From NCBI RefSeq assembly GCF_014650055.1, contig NZ_BMUF01000001.1:124001-188000 (forward strand): a stretch of 64,000 bases of DNA, read 5' to 3'. The translations under genes and the position numbers were made by a program. Within the stretch, counting starts at the first letter, position 1; each line of letters starts with the position of its first letter. The notes beneath the pieces were generated by a model. That model was not told the DNA's origin. It saw only the letters and a list, made by a program, of their open reading frames with translations, and searched no databases. Below, piece after piece: positions 34,021-44,192 of the stretch. The stretch comes from Streptomyces malachitofuscus (lineage in GTDB: Bacteria > Actinomycetota > Actinomycetes > Streptomycetales > Streptomycetaceae).

Positions 34021-34168
34021 ACAGGCCGGACACGCGGAACGTATCCGTCGGTCCGGGCGTGGCCCGCCCGCACGGGCGGACCGCGAGGGCGCGCGTCGGG
34101 TCCCACGGGGCCGCGCGGGCCGGGTGAACCGAGTGGAACGAGCAGGACGAGCAGGGACGGGAACGGAC

Positions 34169-35104
34169 ATGGGTGAACGGCAGAGCGACGGCGGGCAGGC
34201 CGGCCGTCGGCGTGTGCACCCTGAGGGCACGGTGCCCGCGCAGGACCGTCCGGCTCCCGTCCCCGGTGGCCGCCCCGCCGTCGGCACGGCCGACCTGGAG
34301 ACACTGCTCGCCGCCGCGCTGCTCCGCGGCGGCGTGGACGCCGGGGCCGAGCAGCGGGCCGTCGCCGCGTTCGTCGCCGCGCGGGAGTCGGGGGCGCATG
34401 GCGCGCGCACCCGGCGCCGGGACGACTGGCGGGCCCGTCGGCGGCGGCTCGGCGGCCGCTCGCTGAAGGCCACGCTCTCCGCACTGGTCGCCGGCCTCAC
34501 CCTGAGCGGGGTCGCGGTCGCCGGGATCGGCGTGGCGGGCTCCTCGACGGACGGACCGGCGGAGGACCCCAAGAGCACCCACGTGCCGCCAGGCACCACT
34601 CCTCCGGCCACCCCGAAGTCCGCCGCACCGGACCACGGCTCCGGCGGTCGGGACGCGGACCGTCCCGCCACCGCGGGGGACACCGAGGCCCACTGCCGCG
34701 CCTACGAGAAGGTCGAGGGGCGGGGCAAGGCGCTGGACGCGACGGCCTGGAAGCGGCTCACGGAGGCGGCGGGCGGCGCGTCGCACGTCGACGCCTACTG
34801 TGCGGGACGGGCGGAACAGGACGGGGAGCGGCCCGGGAGCACCGGGGCGCCGGGGAGGAGCACGGCCGTGCCGGACAGGTCCGGGAGCGGCTCCTCGGGC
34901 AACGCGAACGACGCCGCCTCGGGCAACGCGGGCGACGCCCCGGACAGCGGCACGGGCGGCGAACCGGCCGGCGGCTCGGGCAACGCGGACGGCGCGGGCA
35001 ACGCGGGAAGCGCGGGAAGCGCGGGCAACCCGGCCGACGGCGCCGGCAACGGTGCGGGCGGAAGCGCGGGACGGCCCGCCGAACCCGGCGGCAGGAACCC
35101 GTGA
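34169..35104 (+). CDS. putative membrane anti-sigma factor (module 1)
   Basis: About 311 residues. A cytoplasmic part of ~100 residues (DLETLLAAALLRGGVDAGAEQRAV, then a basic helix) precedes one membrane helix (LSALVAGLTLSGVAVAGIGVA) and a Pro/Thr linker. An extracellular segment has two cysteines (HCRAYEKVEGRG...GGASHVDAYC), and a long Gly/Asn/Ala low-complexity tail follows. The order matches the product of 36159-37217, which is coupled to a sigma factor. There is no ZAS (HxxxCxxC) motif. ATG 34169 was chosen; a GTG at 34124 is in frame. Role as anti-sigma is inferred from position and topology. Confidence 0.7.
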   Translation: MGERQSDGGQAGRRRVHPEGTVPAQDRPAPVPGGRPAVGTADLETLLAAALLRGGVDAGAEQRAVAAFVAARESGAHGARTRRRDDWRARRRRLGGRSLKATLSALVAGLTLSGVAVAGIGVAGSSTDGPAEDPKSTHVPPGTTPPATPKSAAPDHGSGGRDADRPATAGDTEAHCRAYEKVEGRGKALDATAWKRLTEAAGGASHVDAYCAGRAEQDGERPGSTGAPGRSTAVPDRSGSGSSGNANDAASGNAGDAPDSGTGGEPAGGSGNADGAGNAGSAGSAGNPADGAGNGAGGSAGRPAEPGGRNP

Positions 35105-35484
35105 CGCACGCCCGTTGACGCCCGTTACCGGGGAAGACGGAGAATTCCGCGCTCGCGGCGCCGAGGCAACGGCCGAGGCCGCCACCCCCCACAGGAGAGG
35201 CCCCGGCCGTCGCGCGGCACGGGCCGCGCGGCGACCCGTACCCTCTACAGCGTCGAGGGTGCGTTTTCTGTCACACCATCCTGGGTCACGGGTTAGTTGC
35301 ATCTTGGACGGACATGGACGGGGAAAGGATTCAGGCCGTAACGTGCCTTTCGCGCCAGGCCGCGGCGCGGATACGTGACCACGCCCGCTGCGACCAGAGA
35401 CCGCAACCATCAATTGACCGACCACGACGGCGAGATCCCGGTCCGCGAGAGCGGCGCCGGTTTAGGCGCAAAGAGGGTGCGCGT
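35105..35484. other. intergenic region upstream of sigma module 2
   Basis: There is no gene in these 380 bases. A GC-rich hairpin with one bulge at 35209-35235 probably ends the module 1 transcript. The remainder (35240-35470) should hold the promoter of the second sigma factor. It is noticeably less GC-rich around 35260-35300 (GTGCGTTTTCTGTCACACC, GGGTTAGTTGCATC). I could not assign a -35/-10 pair confidently. Confidence 0.55.
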
Positions 35485-36159
35485 GTGCTGGGGGACGACG
35501 CGGAGCTGACCGCCGCGGTGCGTGCGGCACAGGACGGGGACGAGACTGCGTTCCGCACTGTGTACCGCGCCGTGCACCCGCGGCTGCTGGGATACGTCAG
35601 GACACTGGTCGGCGAGCCCGACGCCGAGGACGTGACGAGCGAGGCATGGCTGCAGATAGCGCGCGACCTGGCGCGGTTCACCGGTGACGCGGACCGGTTC
35701 CGCGGCTGGGCCGCCCGTATCGCCCGCAACCGCGCGCTGGACCACATACGCATGCGCGGGCGCCGTCCCGCGATCGGCGGCGACGAGACCGAGCTCACCG
35801 GGCGGGCCGCCGAGTCCGACACCGCCGGCGAGGCGATGGAGGCGCTGGCCACCGACGGCGCGTTCTCGCTGATCTCCCGGCTGCCGCAGGACCAGGCCGA
35901 GGCCGTCGTCCTGCGCGTGGTGGTGGGCCTCGACGCCAAGTCCGCCGCCGAGACGCTGGGCAAGCGCCCCGGCGCCGTACGGACCGCCGCCCACCGGGGC
36001 CTGAAACGGCTGGCCGAACTGCTCGGTGACGATCCGGAACGCCATCCGGAATCCGCCGGGGTACTCGACGCCCTTCCGCCCCAGAGAGAACCACGCCGTC
36101 GTACGGTGACGTCCGCGAGTGTGACGCAGATGCGAGCGCGGACGCAGAAGGACATGTGA
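35485..36159 (+). CDS. ECF RNA polymerase sigma factor (module 2)
   Basis: A 224-residue ECF sigma factor: sigma-2 (VYRAVHPRLLGYVRTLVGEPDAEDVTSEAWLQIARDLARF) and sigma-4 (LPQDQAEAVVLRVVVGLDAKSAAETLGKRPGAV). Long identical stretches with the module 1 sigma show recent common ancestry. GTG 35485 has GAGGG seven bases upstream and begins right at the domain (VLGDDAELTAAV). The stop overlaps the next ATG (TGATG), so the putative anti-sigma is translated with it. Its promoter specificity is unknown. Confidence 0.94.
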   Translation: MLGDDAELTAAVRAAQDGDETAFRTVYRAVHPRLLGYVRTLVGEPDAEDVTSEAWLQIARDLARFTGDADRFRGWAARIARNRALDHIRMRGRRPAIGGDETELTGRAAESDTAGEAMEALATDGAFSLISRLPQDQAEAVVLRVVVGLDAKSAAETLGKRPGAVRTAAHRGLKRLAELLGDDPERHPESAGVLDALPPQREPRRRTVTSASVTQMRARTQKDM

Positions 36160-37217
36160 TGGCCGACGAGCAGTACAGGTGGCTGGACCGCGGGACCGCG
36201 GAGCGATTCCTGAACGGAGAGCCACCCGCAGCTGCCGATCCCACCACCCGTGACCAGGCCGAACGGCTCGCCGGAACACTCCGCTCGCTCTCCGCCCCGC
36301 CACCGTCGCCCGACGAGGAACTACCCGGGGAGGCGGCCGCGTTGGCCGCCTTCCGCAAGGTGCGGGAGGAACGCGAGGGCGAACCCGCCGTGGACGCGGG
36401 CGCCGTTCACCGCGCCGGGGCGAAATCCGCTGACCTCGGTCCGGTCCGTATCGGCACTACGCGCGAAGATCGTTCCGGAACCGGGGACGGACCCGGCCGG
36501 CCGCGGTTCCTGCGGCTCGGCCTGGCCGCCGCGCTGGTCGCCGGCATGGTCGGCGGCGCCGCGGTCCTGGCCGGTGCCGGGGTCCTGCCGACGCCCTCCG
36601 ACGCCCCCCGGTCCGACCCCGCGGCCTCCGTCACCGCCACCGCCTCGCATCCCGAACGCCCCCTGGTGTCGCCCCCGCCCGGCGACGGAGCCACGCCCGG
36701 GGAAGCGCACTCCAGGGACGCCGCCGGCAAGGGCGAGGAGGGGGCGGGTGCCCAGGGCGACGGCGACGCCGGTTCCGACGGGGTGGGGACGCCCGGGAGG
36801 ACCGGCTCGGACGCCGGCGACCCGGCGGCCCGTTCCGGACGCGGCTGGAAGCAGTTCGCCTCGGCCTGCCGCGCCTGGCGCGACGGCAGGCAGCTGAACG
36901 GCGATCGCCGGCGCCTCCTGGAGAACGAGGCGGGAGGCCCCTCCCATGTCCGCGGATACTGCGAGGACGCGCTGTCCATGAACGAGGCGGACAAGGCGGA
37001 CGACGCGGACACCACCGGTTCCGAGGCCGACGACGACACCGGCGAGGACAACGGCAACGGCAAGAGCAGCGGCAGCGGCAACGGCAAGACGAACGGCAAC
37101 GGCGGAGGCAACGGCAACGGAAAGGGACGCGGCGGGGGCAAGCAGAACGGCCATGATCCCGACAAGGGCGACGGTGGCGGCCAGGGCCAGGGCAACGGAC
37201 GTGGGAACCGCCCCTGA
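36159..37217 (+). CDS. putative membrane anti-sigma factor (module 2)
   Basis: A 352-residue protein. The cytoplasmic N-terminus starts MADEQYRWLDRGTAERFLNG and runs ~120 residues. One membrane helix (LGLAAALVAGMVGGAAVLAG) is followed by a charged Pro/Gly linker. A two-cysteine segment (SACRAWRDGRQLNG...GGPSHVRGYCED) and a ~90-residue Asn/Gly/Lys-rich tail complete it. It is translationally coupled to the sigma gene. Topology and coupling suggest an anti-sigma factor reading a wall or envelope signal through the extracellular Cys segment or tail. An in-frame GTG three bases earlier is also possible. Confidence 0.75.
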   Translation: MADEQYRWLDRGTAERFLNGEPPAAADPTTRDQAERLAGTLRSLSAPPPSPDEELPGEAAALAAFRKVREEREGEPAVDAGAVHRAGAKSADLGPVRIGTTREDRSGTGDGPGRPRFLRLGLAAALVAGMVGGAAVLAGAGVLPTPSDAPRSDPAASVTATASHPERPLVSPPPGDGATPGEAHSRDAAGKGEEGAGAQGDGDAGSDGVGTPGRTGSDAGDPAARSGRGWKQFASACRAWRDGRQLNGDRRRLLENEAGGPSHVRGYCEDALSMNEADKADDADTTGSEADDDTGEDNGNGKSSGSGNGKTNGNGGGNGNGKGRGGGKQNGHDPDKGDGGGQGQGNGRGNRP

Positions 37218-37404
37218 CCTGCGGTTTTGTTGATCGCTGAAATTTCTTCGCCGCCGGGTGTGACACTTCCGGACCCCGCAACGCAGTACTGAGTGAGCCG
37301 ACTGGTCATCGGCCGTCGCACGGAGCCGGGGTTCCCCCCGTACCCGCGGCTCGTGCACCCGGCGCGGGTGGGACACGTTCCCCCGGTCCCGCCCGCGCCC
37401 CATC

Positions 37405-38241
37405 TCACCAGTGCACGATCACCTTGTCGCCGTTGCGCACCTGCCCGTACAGCCGGGCGATCGCCCCCTCGTCCCGGACGTTGACGCAACCGTGCGAGGC
37501 GCCGGCGTAACCCCGCGCGGCGAAGTCGGCCGAAAAGTGCACGGCCTGGCCGCCGCTGAAGAACATCGCGTACGGCATGGGGGAGTCGTAGAGCGTGGAC
37601 ACATGGTGCCGGGACTTCCAGTAGACGTGGAAGACACCCTCTCGGGTCGGTGTGTACTCGGGGCCGAAGCGGACCGGCATGGTCGACACCGTCCGGCCGT
37701 CGATCATCCAGCGCAGGGTGCGGCTCGACTTGCTGATGCACAGCACCCGGCCCGACGCGCAGCGCGGGTCGGGAGCGTCAGCCGGCTGACCCCCCATCAG
37801 ATACAGCTCCCACTGGCCCGGCTCGCGCGTCATGGCGAGCAGCCGCTGCCAGGTGACGCTGTCGGTCACCCCGGTCCTCGGCAGTCCCCGCTTGCCCTGG
37901 AAGCCCCGGACCGCCTTCGCCGTCAGGTCGTCGTAGGTTCCCGTGGGCCCGTGGAAGATCCAGGCGACCTGCCGCAGCCGGGCCTGGAGTTCGCGTATGT
38001 CCCGCCCGGAGTCGCCGGGGGACCACAGCACGCGCGGCGCCCGCCGCGTCGACGGGGAGCCCGAAGGGGACGCGGTCCGCTCGTCGTCCGGCGTCCGTGA
38101 CACCGACGGGGACGGCGTCCGGCTCGGCATCTCTATCCGCACCGGCGACCGGCCCTCCCCGTCCGCGCCGGCGGGCCGCACGGTGCAGCCGGCCGCGAGC
38201 GCGGTGAGCGCCGCCAGGCATGCCACCCCTGTCCTCCCCAT
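37405..38241 (-). CDS. L,D-transpeptidase lipoprotein with peptidoglycan-binding domain
   Basis: A 278-residue exported protein. The signal ends in a lipobox (LTALAAGC). A Ser/Pro/Thr linker, a PG_binding_1 domain (DSGRDIRELQARLRQVAW...GFQGKRGLPRTGVTD) and a YkuD catalytic domain with ASHGCVNVR (catalytic Cys) follow. It would form 3-3 cross-links in peptidoglycan or attach proteins to it. ATG 38241 was chosen because it starts the signal peptide directly; an in-frame GTG at 38277 is an alternative. It faces the mutase gene across a 303-bp region. Confidence 0.92.
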   Translation of the reverse strand: MGRTGVACLAALTALAAGCTVRPAGADGEGRSPVRIEMPSRTPSPSVSRTPDDERTASPSGSPSTRRAPRVLWSPGDSGRDIRELQARLRQVAWIFHGPTGTYDDLTAKAVRGFQGKRGLPRTGVTDSVTWQRLLAMTREPGQWELYLMGGQPADAPDPRCASGRVLCISKSSRTLRWMIDGRTVSTMPVRFGPEYTPTREGVFHVYWKSRHHVSTLYDSPMPYAMFFSGGQAVHFSADFAARGYAGASHGCVNVRDEGAIARLYGQVRNGDKVIVHW

Positions 38242-38544
38242 GCCCGTACTACGCACCCCGGCCCCCCGTCGTCTCACCGGCCGTTCCCGGATCTCACTAG
38301 AGATTTACCCCGGAGATGACCGCCGCCGAACAAAGGGGCATGGTGGTGGGTGACCGGCAGGACAACCGCCGAGGTGGGTGCTGTGAGCGGGGTCCCATCG
38401 CGGCTGTGAGGAAGGTCCCAGCGTGTGCCCCTGCACCGGGCCGCACGCGCACCGCTACAGTCCGTGCAGGTCGGCCTGTACGGGCGAACGGACAACTGAC
38501 GGGTACGTGGGCGAGCAACGCCGCTCAGCGGGAGGCATCACACC
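38242..38544. other. divergent promoter region, L,D-transpeptidase / mutase
   Basis: These 303 bases separate two divergent genes. GGGAGG at 38530-38535 is the mutase RBS. A mildly AT-richer stretch around 38296-38312 (CACTAGAGATTTACCCC) may be the L,D-transpeptidase promoter. No conserved palindrome or riboswitch was recognised. Confidence 0.5.
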
Positions 38545-40143
<1,599 letters not shown>

Positions 40144-40174
40144 GCCGCCTTCTCGCCGGCTGAGACACCCTGGC

Positions 40175-40204
40175 GGGAGTGTCGCACCCGCGTGCGACAC
40201 TCCC
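40175..40204. promoter_or_regulatory. 13-bp perfect inverted repeat abutting the LysE start
   Basis: Two perfect 13-base arms (40175-40187 and 40192-40204) surround CCGC and end three bases before the LysE-family ATG. The region where a Shine-Dalgarno sequence should sit is fully inside the repeat. It could terminate the mutase transcript (31 bases after its stop) or control the exporter. Confidence 0.65.
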
Positions 40205-40207
40205 TCC

Positions 40208-40858
40208 ATGTTCGGCGTCAACGACCTTCCCACCTACTTGGCGGGCCTCGTCCTCATCATCCTGCTGCCGGGGCCCAATTCGCTGTACGTCCTCTCCGTC
40301 GCCGCCCGCAAGGGCGTCCGCACCGGTTATGTGGCGGCGGCCGGTGTCTTCACCGGGGACGCCGTTCTGATGACGCTGGCGGCGCTGGGCGCGGCCTCGG
40401 TGCTGACCACCACTCCGCTGCTGTTCCTGGTGGTCAAGTACGCGGGTGCCGCCTATCTGGCGTGGATGGCGTACGGCATGCTGCGCTCGGCGTGGCGGAT
40501 GTGGAAGACGCCGGGCGGGCCGACACCGGCGCAGGTGCCCGCGGTCGCGCCCGCCGAGGAGCGCCCCTACCGCCGCGCGCTGGTGGTGTCGCTGCTCAAC
40601 CCGAAGGCGATCCTCTTCCTGATCTCCTTCTTCGTGCAGTTCGTCGACCCCGGTTACGCCTATCCCGCCCTGTCCTTCATCGTCCTCGGGGGCCTGCTCC
40701 AGGTGGCCAGCTTCCTGTACCTGTCGTTGCTGATCTTCGGCGGCACCCGCCTGGCCGAGGCGTTCCGCCGCAGGCGGCGGCTGGCGGCCGGTGCCACCTC
40801 GGCGGCGGGCGCGCTGTTCCTGGGCTTCGCGGCGAAGCTCTCGCTGGCGAGCGCGTAG
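40208..40858 (+). CDS. LysE/RhtB-family amino acid exporter
   Basis: A 216-residue membrane protein of about six helices with the LysE signature LIILLPGPNSLYVLSVAARKG near the N-terminus and LLNPKAILFLISFFVQF in the middle. Members export amino acids or their lactones. The ATG has no visible RBS because a perfect inverted repeat occupies its upstream region, so a leaderless or regulated start is possible. Confidence 0.92.
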   Translation: MFGVNDLPTYLAGLVLIILLPGPNSLYVLSVAARKGVRTGYVAAAGVFTGDAVLMTLAALGAASVLTTTPLLFLVVKYAGAAYLAWMAYGMLRSAWRMWKTPGGPTPAQVPAVAPAEERPYRRALVVSLLNPKAILFLISFFVQFVDPGYAYPALSFIVLGGLLQVASFLYLSLLIFGGTRLAEAFRRRRRLAAGATSAAGALFLGFAAKLSLASA

Positions 40859-40873
40859 GGCAGCCGCTGGACC

Positions 40874-42277
40874 TCAGCGCCCGGTGAACCGGGCCAGGTA
40901 CTCCGGGAGTCCGGCCGGCCGGTCTCCCGCCCAGCCCACATAGCCGTCCGGCCGGACCAGGAACAGCCCCGTGCCGTAGGAGCGGTGGGCCGGTCCGTGC
41001 ACCACCCGTACGGCGGCGGGCATCGCGGGGACACCGTCCGTACCCAGGGCGAGCAGGGTCCAGTGCGGGCCCCGGAACGCGTCGAAGAGGCGCACCCCGT
41101 CCACCGTGCCGTCGGGGGCCCGGTCGCCGGCGCGCAGCGGGCCGGGCTCCGCGCGGGTCTCCTCGGTGAGCGAGGACCCGGGATAGCCGAGGTCCAGCTG
41201 ACGGGTGGCCCCGCCCCGTCGGGTCTCGCCCCGGTGCACGCTGGTGGACAGGTCCAGCATCTGCGCGGCGATCGGCCGCCGCTCCTCCTCGTAGGTGTCC
41301 AGCAGCCCCGCTCCCACCCCGTCGCCGAGCACCGCGCCCAGCTTCCAGCCCAGGTTGTAGGCGTCCTGGACGCTGGTGTTGAGCCCCTGGCCGCCGGCCG
41401 GGGAGTGCACGTGCGCCGCGTCACCGGCGAGGAGGACACGGCCCGTGCGGAACCGGTCGGCGAGCGCGGCCCGCGGACGGAAGTCCGAGGCCCACCGCAC
41501 CTGCGTGACGTCCTCGGCGGCGAGGTGGGTGCGGGCGGCGACCACCTTCCGTACGCCGTCGGCCGAGAGGTCCACCTCCGCCCCCTCCGCGAACCGGGCC
41601 ACCAGCTGGAAGTCCTCCGTCCCGGCCAGCGGGCAGATGGCCAGGAGCTCCTGGGTCCCCTCCGGTGGGAAGATGTGCCAGTTGTCCCGGTCCAGGCCGG
41701 TGATCCGCACGTCCGCCACCAGCGTGGGGAGCGGGTCCACCTCCTCCCCGGTCATGCCGATGCCCAGGCTGCGGCGCACCGCGGACCGGCCCCCGTCCGC
41801 CGCGACGAGATACCGGGCGCGCACCGGCTCGCCGGAGGCGAAGTGCGCGGTCACCCCGTCCGCGTCCTGGGTCACGCCGGTGACCTCCCGGCCGAAGACG
41901 ACCGTGCCGCCGAGTTCCTCCAGCCGCTCCAGCAGGATCCGCTGCGTGCGCCACTGCGGGATCATCCACGGCGCGTTGTACGGCGCGTCCTCGGTGGGCT
42001 CGGCCGGGTCGAACATGTGGTGCTCGCCCTTGCGTTCGCCGTTCTGCCAGACCATGCCCACCGGGTAGCCGCCGCCGGCCGCGTGGATCGCGTCCAGCAC
42101 GCCCAGGTCGTCGAAGACCTCCATGGTGCGCGGCTGCATCCCCTTGCCGCGCGAACCGGGGAACAGGTCGTCGGCCCGCTCCACCACCAGCGCCGGGATC
42201 CCGCGTCGGGCCAGGTCGATGCCGAGGGTGAGGCCGGTCGGCCCGGCGCCCGCGATCAGCACATCGGGGTCGTTCAT
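40874..42277 (-). CDS. FAD monooxygenase (rifampicin-monooxygenase-like)
   Basis: A 467-residue group A flavin monooxygenase: LIAGAGPTGLTLGIDLARRG, DG motif in VAADGGRSAVRRSLG, and GDAAHVHSPAGGQGLN. FPGSRGKGMQPRTMEVFDDLG is characteristic of the Rox/TetX-like drug-modifying branch. It is divergent from a TetR gene, with matching operators between them, as expected for an inducible detoxification enzyme. The substrate is unknown. It is distinct from the cluster monooxygenase at 3948-5465. Confidence 0.9.
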   Translation of the reverse strand: MNDPDVLIAGAGPTGLTLGIDLARRGIPALVVERADDLFPGSRGKGMQPRTMEVFDDLGVLDAIHAAGGGYPVGMVWQNGERKGEHHMFDPAEPTEDAPYNAPWMIPQWRTQRILLERLEELGGTVVFGREVTGVTQDADGVTAHFASGEPVRARYLVAADGGRSAVRRSLGIGMTGEEVDPLPTLVADVRITGLDRDNWHIFPPEGTQELLAICPLAGTEDFQLVARFAEGAEVDLSADGVRKVVAARTHLAAEDVTQVRWASDFRPRAALADRFRTGRVLLAGDAAHVHSPAGGQGLNTSVQDAYNLGWKLGAVLGDGVGAGLLDTYEEERRPIAAQMLDLSTSVHRGETRRGGATRQLDLGYPGSSLTEETRAEPGPLRAGDRAPDGTVDGVRLFDAFRGPHWTLLALGTDGVPAMPAAVRVVHGPAHRSYGTGLFLVRPDGYVGWAGDRPAGLPEYLARFTGR

Positions 42278-42289
42278 GATCCACGCTCC

Positions 42290-42302
42290 TTAACGTTGTT
42301 AA
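42290..42302. promoter_or_regulatory. TetR-type operator TTAACGTTGTTAA
   Basis: An inverted repeat TTAAC-N3-GTTAA, 12 bases upstream of the monooxygenase start. A matching copy lies at 42326-42338. The AT-rich half-sites stand out against 72% GC flanks. Confidence 0.75.
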
Positions 42303-42325
42303 GTGGCTGCCTTCAGAGCGTGTCC

Positions 42326-42338
42326 CTAACGGTGTTAA
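42326..42338. promoter_or_regulatory. TetR-type operator CTAACGGTGTTAA
   Basis: The second TAAC-N3-GTTA inverted repeat, 36 bp centre to centre from the first and ten bases before the TetR GTG start. The pair would let the regulator repress itself and the monooxygenase. Confidence 0.72.
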
Positions 42339-42348
42339 ATTGTCAAGC

Positions 42349-42999
42349 GTGAGTACGGAACGACGCGCCCCGCTCGACCGCCGACGGGTCGCCGACACGG
42401 CGCTGGAGCTGCTGAACGAGGTGGGCCTCGACGGCCTGACCCTGCGCGCCATCGCCAAGGAGCTGGACGTCAAGGCGCCCGCCCTCTACTGGCACTTCAA
42501 GGACAAACAGGCCCTGCTCGACGAGATGGCGACGGAGATGTACCGCCGGATGGCCGCCGAGGACACGAGCTCCCCGGACGACACCTGGCAGGAGCGGCTG
42601 CTCAAGGCGAACCGGGGCCTGCGCACGGCGCTGCTCGCCCACCGCGACGGCGCGAAGGTCTTCAGCGGTTCACGCTTCACCGGGATCGAGCACGCCGAGC
42701 AGATGGAGGACAACCTGCGTCTGCTGACGTCCGCCGGCTTCACCTTCGCGCAGGCCGTCCGCGCGCTCACCACCACCTACCTCTACACGCTCGGGTTCGT
42801 CACCGAGGAGCAGGGCGTCGTGCCCCTGCCCGGGGAGCGCCGCGAGGGCTTCGATCTGGGCGACCGCGCCCGCATGCTGGCCGACTACCCCCTGGCGGCC
42901 CGGGCCGGCACGGAACTCTTCGACAACTACGACGCACACTTCGAGGAGGGCCTCGCCCTGATCCTCGCCGGCATCGAGGCCCGCCGCGGGGCGCGCTGA
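42349..42999 (+). CDS. TetR-family repressor with TetR_C-type ligand domain
   Basis: A 216-residue regulator. The N-terminal HTH is LDRRRVADTALELLNEVGLDGLTL...LDVKAPALYWHFKDK, the subgroup of the tetracycline repressor itself. The C-terminal domain (NLRLLTSAGFTFAQAVRAL, TTTYLYTLGFVTEEQ) is of the TetR_C type that binds planar drugs. GTG 42349 was chosen; the operator lies directly upstream and leaves little room for an RBS, so the mRNA may be nearly leaderless. It probably controls the divergent flavin monooxygenase. Confidence 0.92.
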   Translation: MSTERRAPLDRRRVADTALELLNEVGLDGLTLRAIAKELDVKAPALYWHFKDKQALLDEMATEMYRRMAAEDTSSPDDTWQERLLKANRGLRTALLAHRDGAKVFSGSRFTGIEHAEQMEDNLRLLTSAGFTFAQAVRALTTTYLYTLGFVTEEQGVVPLPGERREGFDLGDRARMLADYPLAARAGTELFDNYDAHFEEGLALILAGIEARRGAR

Positions 43000-43018
43000 G
43001 TCCGCCCGTCGCGCCGGT

Positions 43019-44107
43019 TCAGCCGAGCAGGCGCCGCAGGTTCAGCCGCCCCCACAGAAGGCTGGCGGCGAACGACAAGGCCATCACCGCGGCCAGCAGG
43101 GCGGTCAGGAGCAGCCCCGCCGCCGGTCCGCTCGGACCCGTCGACACCAGGGGGGTGACGATCTCCTCGACGAACAGCACATGCACCATGTACGCGCCGA
43201 GCGCCGCGCCGGCGAGCTTCCTCAGCAGCGGCCGGAACCTCTCCGGCACCCGGATCCTGCTGATCAGCAGCAGCACGCAGATGCTCATGGCCGCGACGAA
43301 CACATGCGCGTTGGGCATCACGTAATGGATCTGCGTGTTGTACCAGAGCGCCCCGGCCATGCTGAGCGGCAGCAGCACCCACAGCGGCCACCGCCACCGC
43401 ACGGCTCCGGCCGGCAGCGCGAACAGCAGCGCGCCGCCCACCGCGTACGCCAGTGAGTAGGTGCTGAAACCCCAGGCCGATGCGGGCATGTCGCGCCCCG
43501 TCACCTCGGTGACCGTGGTCAGCACGCTCGGTGCGACCGCGATGCCGAGCAGCGCCGCGCCCAGGCCCCATGGCCGCCGGCCGGCCTTGATCAGCATCGC
43601 GAACGCGAGCAGCGCGATGACCGGGATGTAGTTGTACATGAACCACAGGTGGTAGGCGGGCTGTACGGAGCCGAAGAGGGAGTCCGTCGCCAGTTCCGTC
43701 ATGGGCCGGTCGTTGCGGTCGCGCAGCCAGGCCCAGAGCAGGTAGACCGCCGTCCACACGAAGAGCGGGACGATGTTGCGCACGATCCGCTGCCACATGC
43801 GTGCGCTGTCGCGCGGGGGTGCGCCGACGAGTACGGCCCAGCCCGCGATGGCGAAGTACAGGGGGACGGCGAAGGGGTTGACCGCCTCGGCGATGTGTCC
43901 CGCCCAGTAGGTGCCGGAGCCGTTCGCCGGGTCGTTTCCGGTGGCGCGGATGAACTGGGCGCCGATGTGGCCCAGCATGATGGTCGCGGAACAGAGCAGG
44001 CGGATCAGGTCGATGTCGTAGCGGTGTTCCCTGGGGGTGGTCCGTCCGGCGGGGGAGTCGGTGCCGGCCCGTTGCTGCGGCAGGCGTACGGCGGTGTCGT
44101 TGGGCAC
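43019..44107 (-). CDS. acyltransferase-3 family membrane protein
   Basis: A 362-residue OafA/NodX-type acyltransferase with about ten membrane helices. The family-typical start is YDIDLIRLLCSATIMLGHIGAQF, with the catalytic-type His in MLGHIG. Such enzymes O-acetylate or succinylate surface sugars. It lies at the edge of the nonulosonic acid locus and may modify the polymer. The GTG start at 44107 has only a weak RBS. A 19-bp hairpin separates it from the upstream transferase gene. Confidence 0.88.
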   Translation of the reverse strand: MPNDTAVRLPQQRAGTDSPAGRTTPREHRYDIDLIRLLCSATIMLGHIGAQFIRATGNDPANGSGTYWAGHIAEAVNPFAVPLYFAIAGWAVLVGAPPRDSARMWQRIVRNIVPLFVWTAVYLLWAWLRDRNDRPMTELATDSLFGSVQPAYHLWFMYNYIPVIALLAFAMLIKAGRRPWGLGAALLGIAVAPSVLTTVTEVTGRDMPASAWGFSTYSLAYAVGGALLFALPAGAVRWRWPLWVLLPLSMAGALWYNTQIHYVMPNAHVFVAAMSICVLLLISRIRVPERFRPLLRKLAGAALGAYMVHVLFVEEIVTPLVSTGPSGPAAGLLLTALLAAVMALSFAASLLWGRLNLRRLLG

Positions 44108-44192
44108 CGCGCAACTCTGGAGCGGTGTGGTGTACGGGGGTTGACGGGTGGGTGGCGCGGCTGTGACCGGTGCGTCTCGGTTGGCGACCCAA

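Noticed and set aside
40874..42348. Rifamycin-associated element (RAE) upstream of the Rox-like monooxygenase
   Set aside because: No GC-rich 19-bp inverted repeat of the RAE type is present; the region has TetR-like AT-rich repeats instead.
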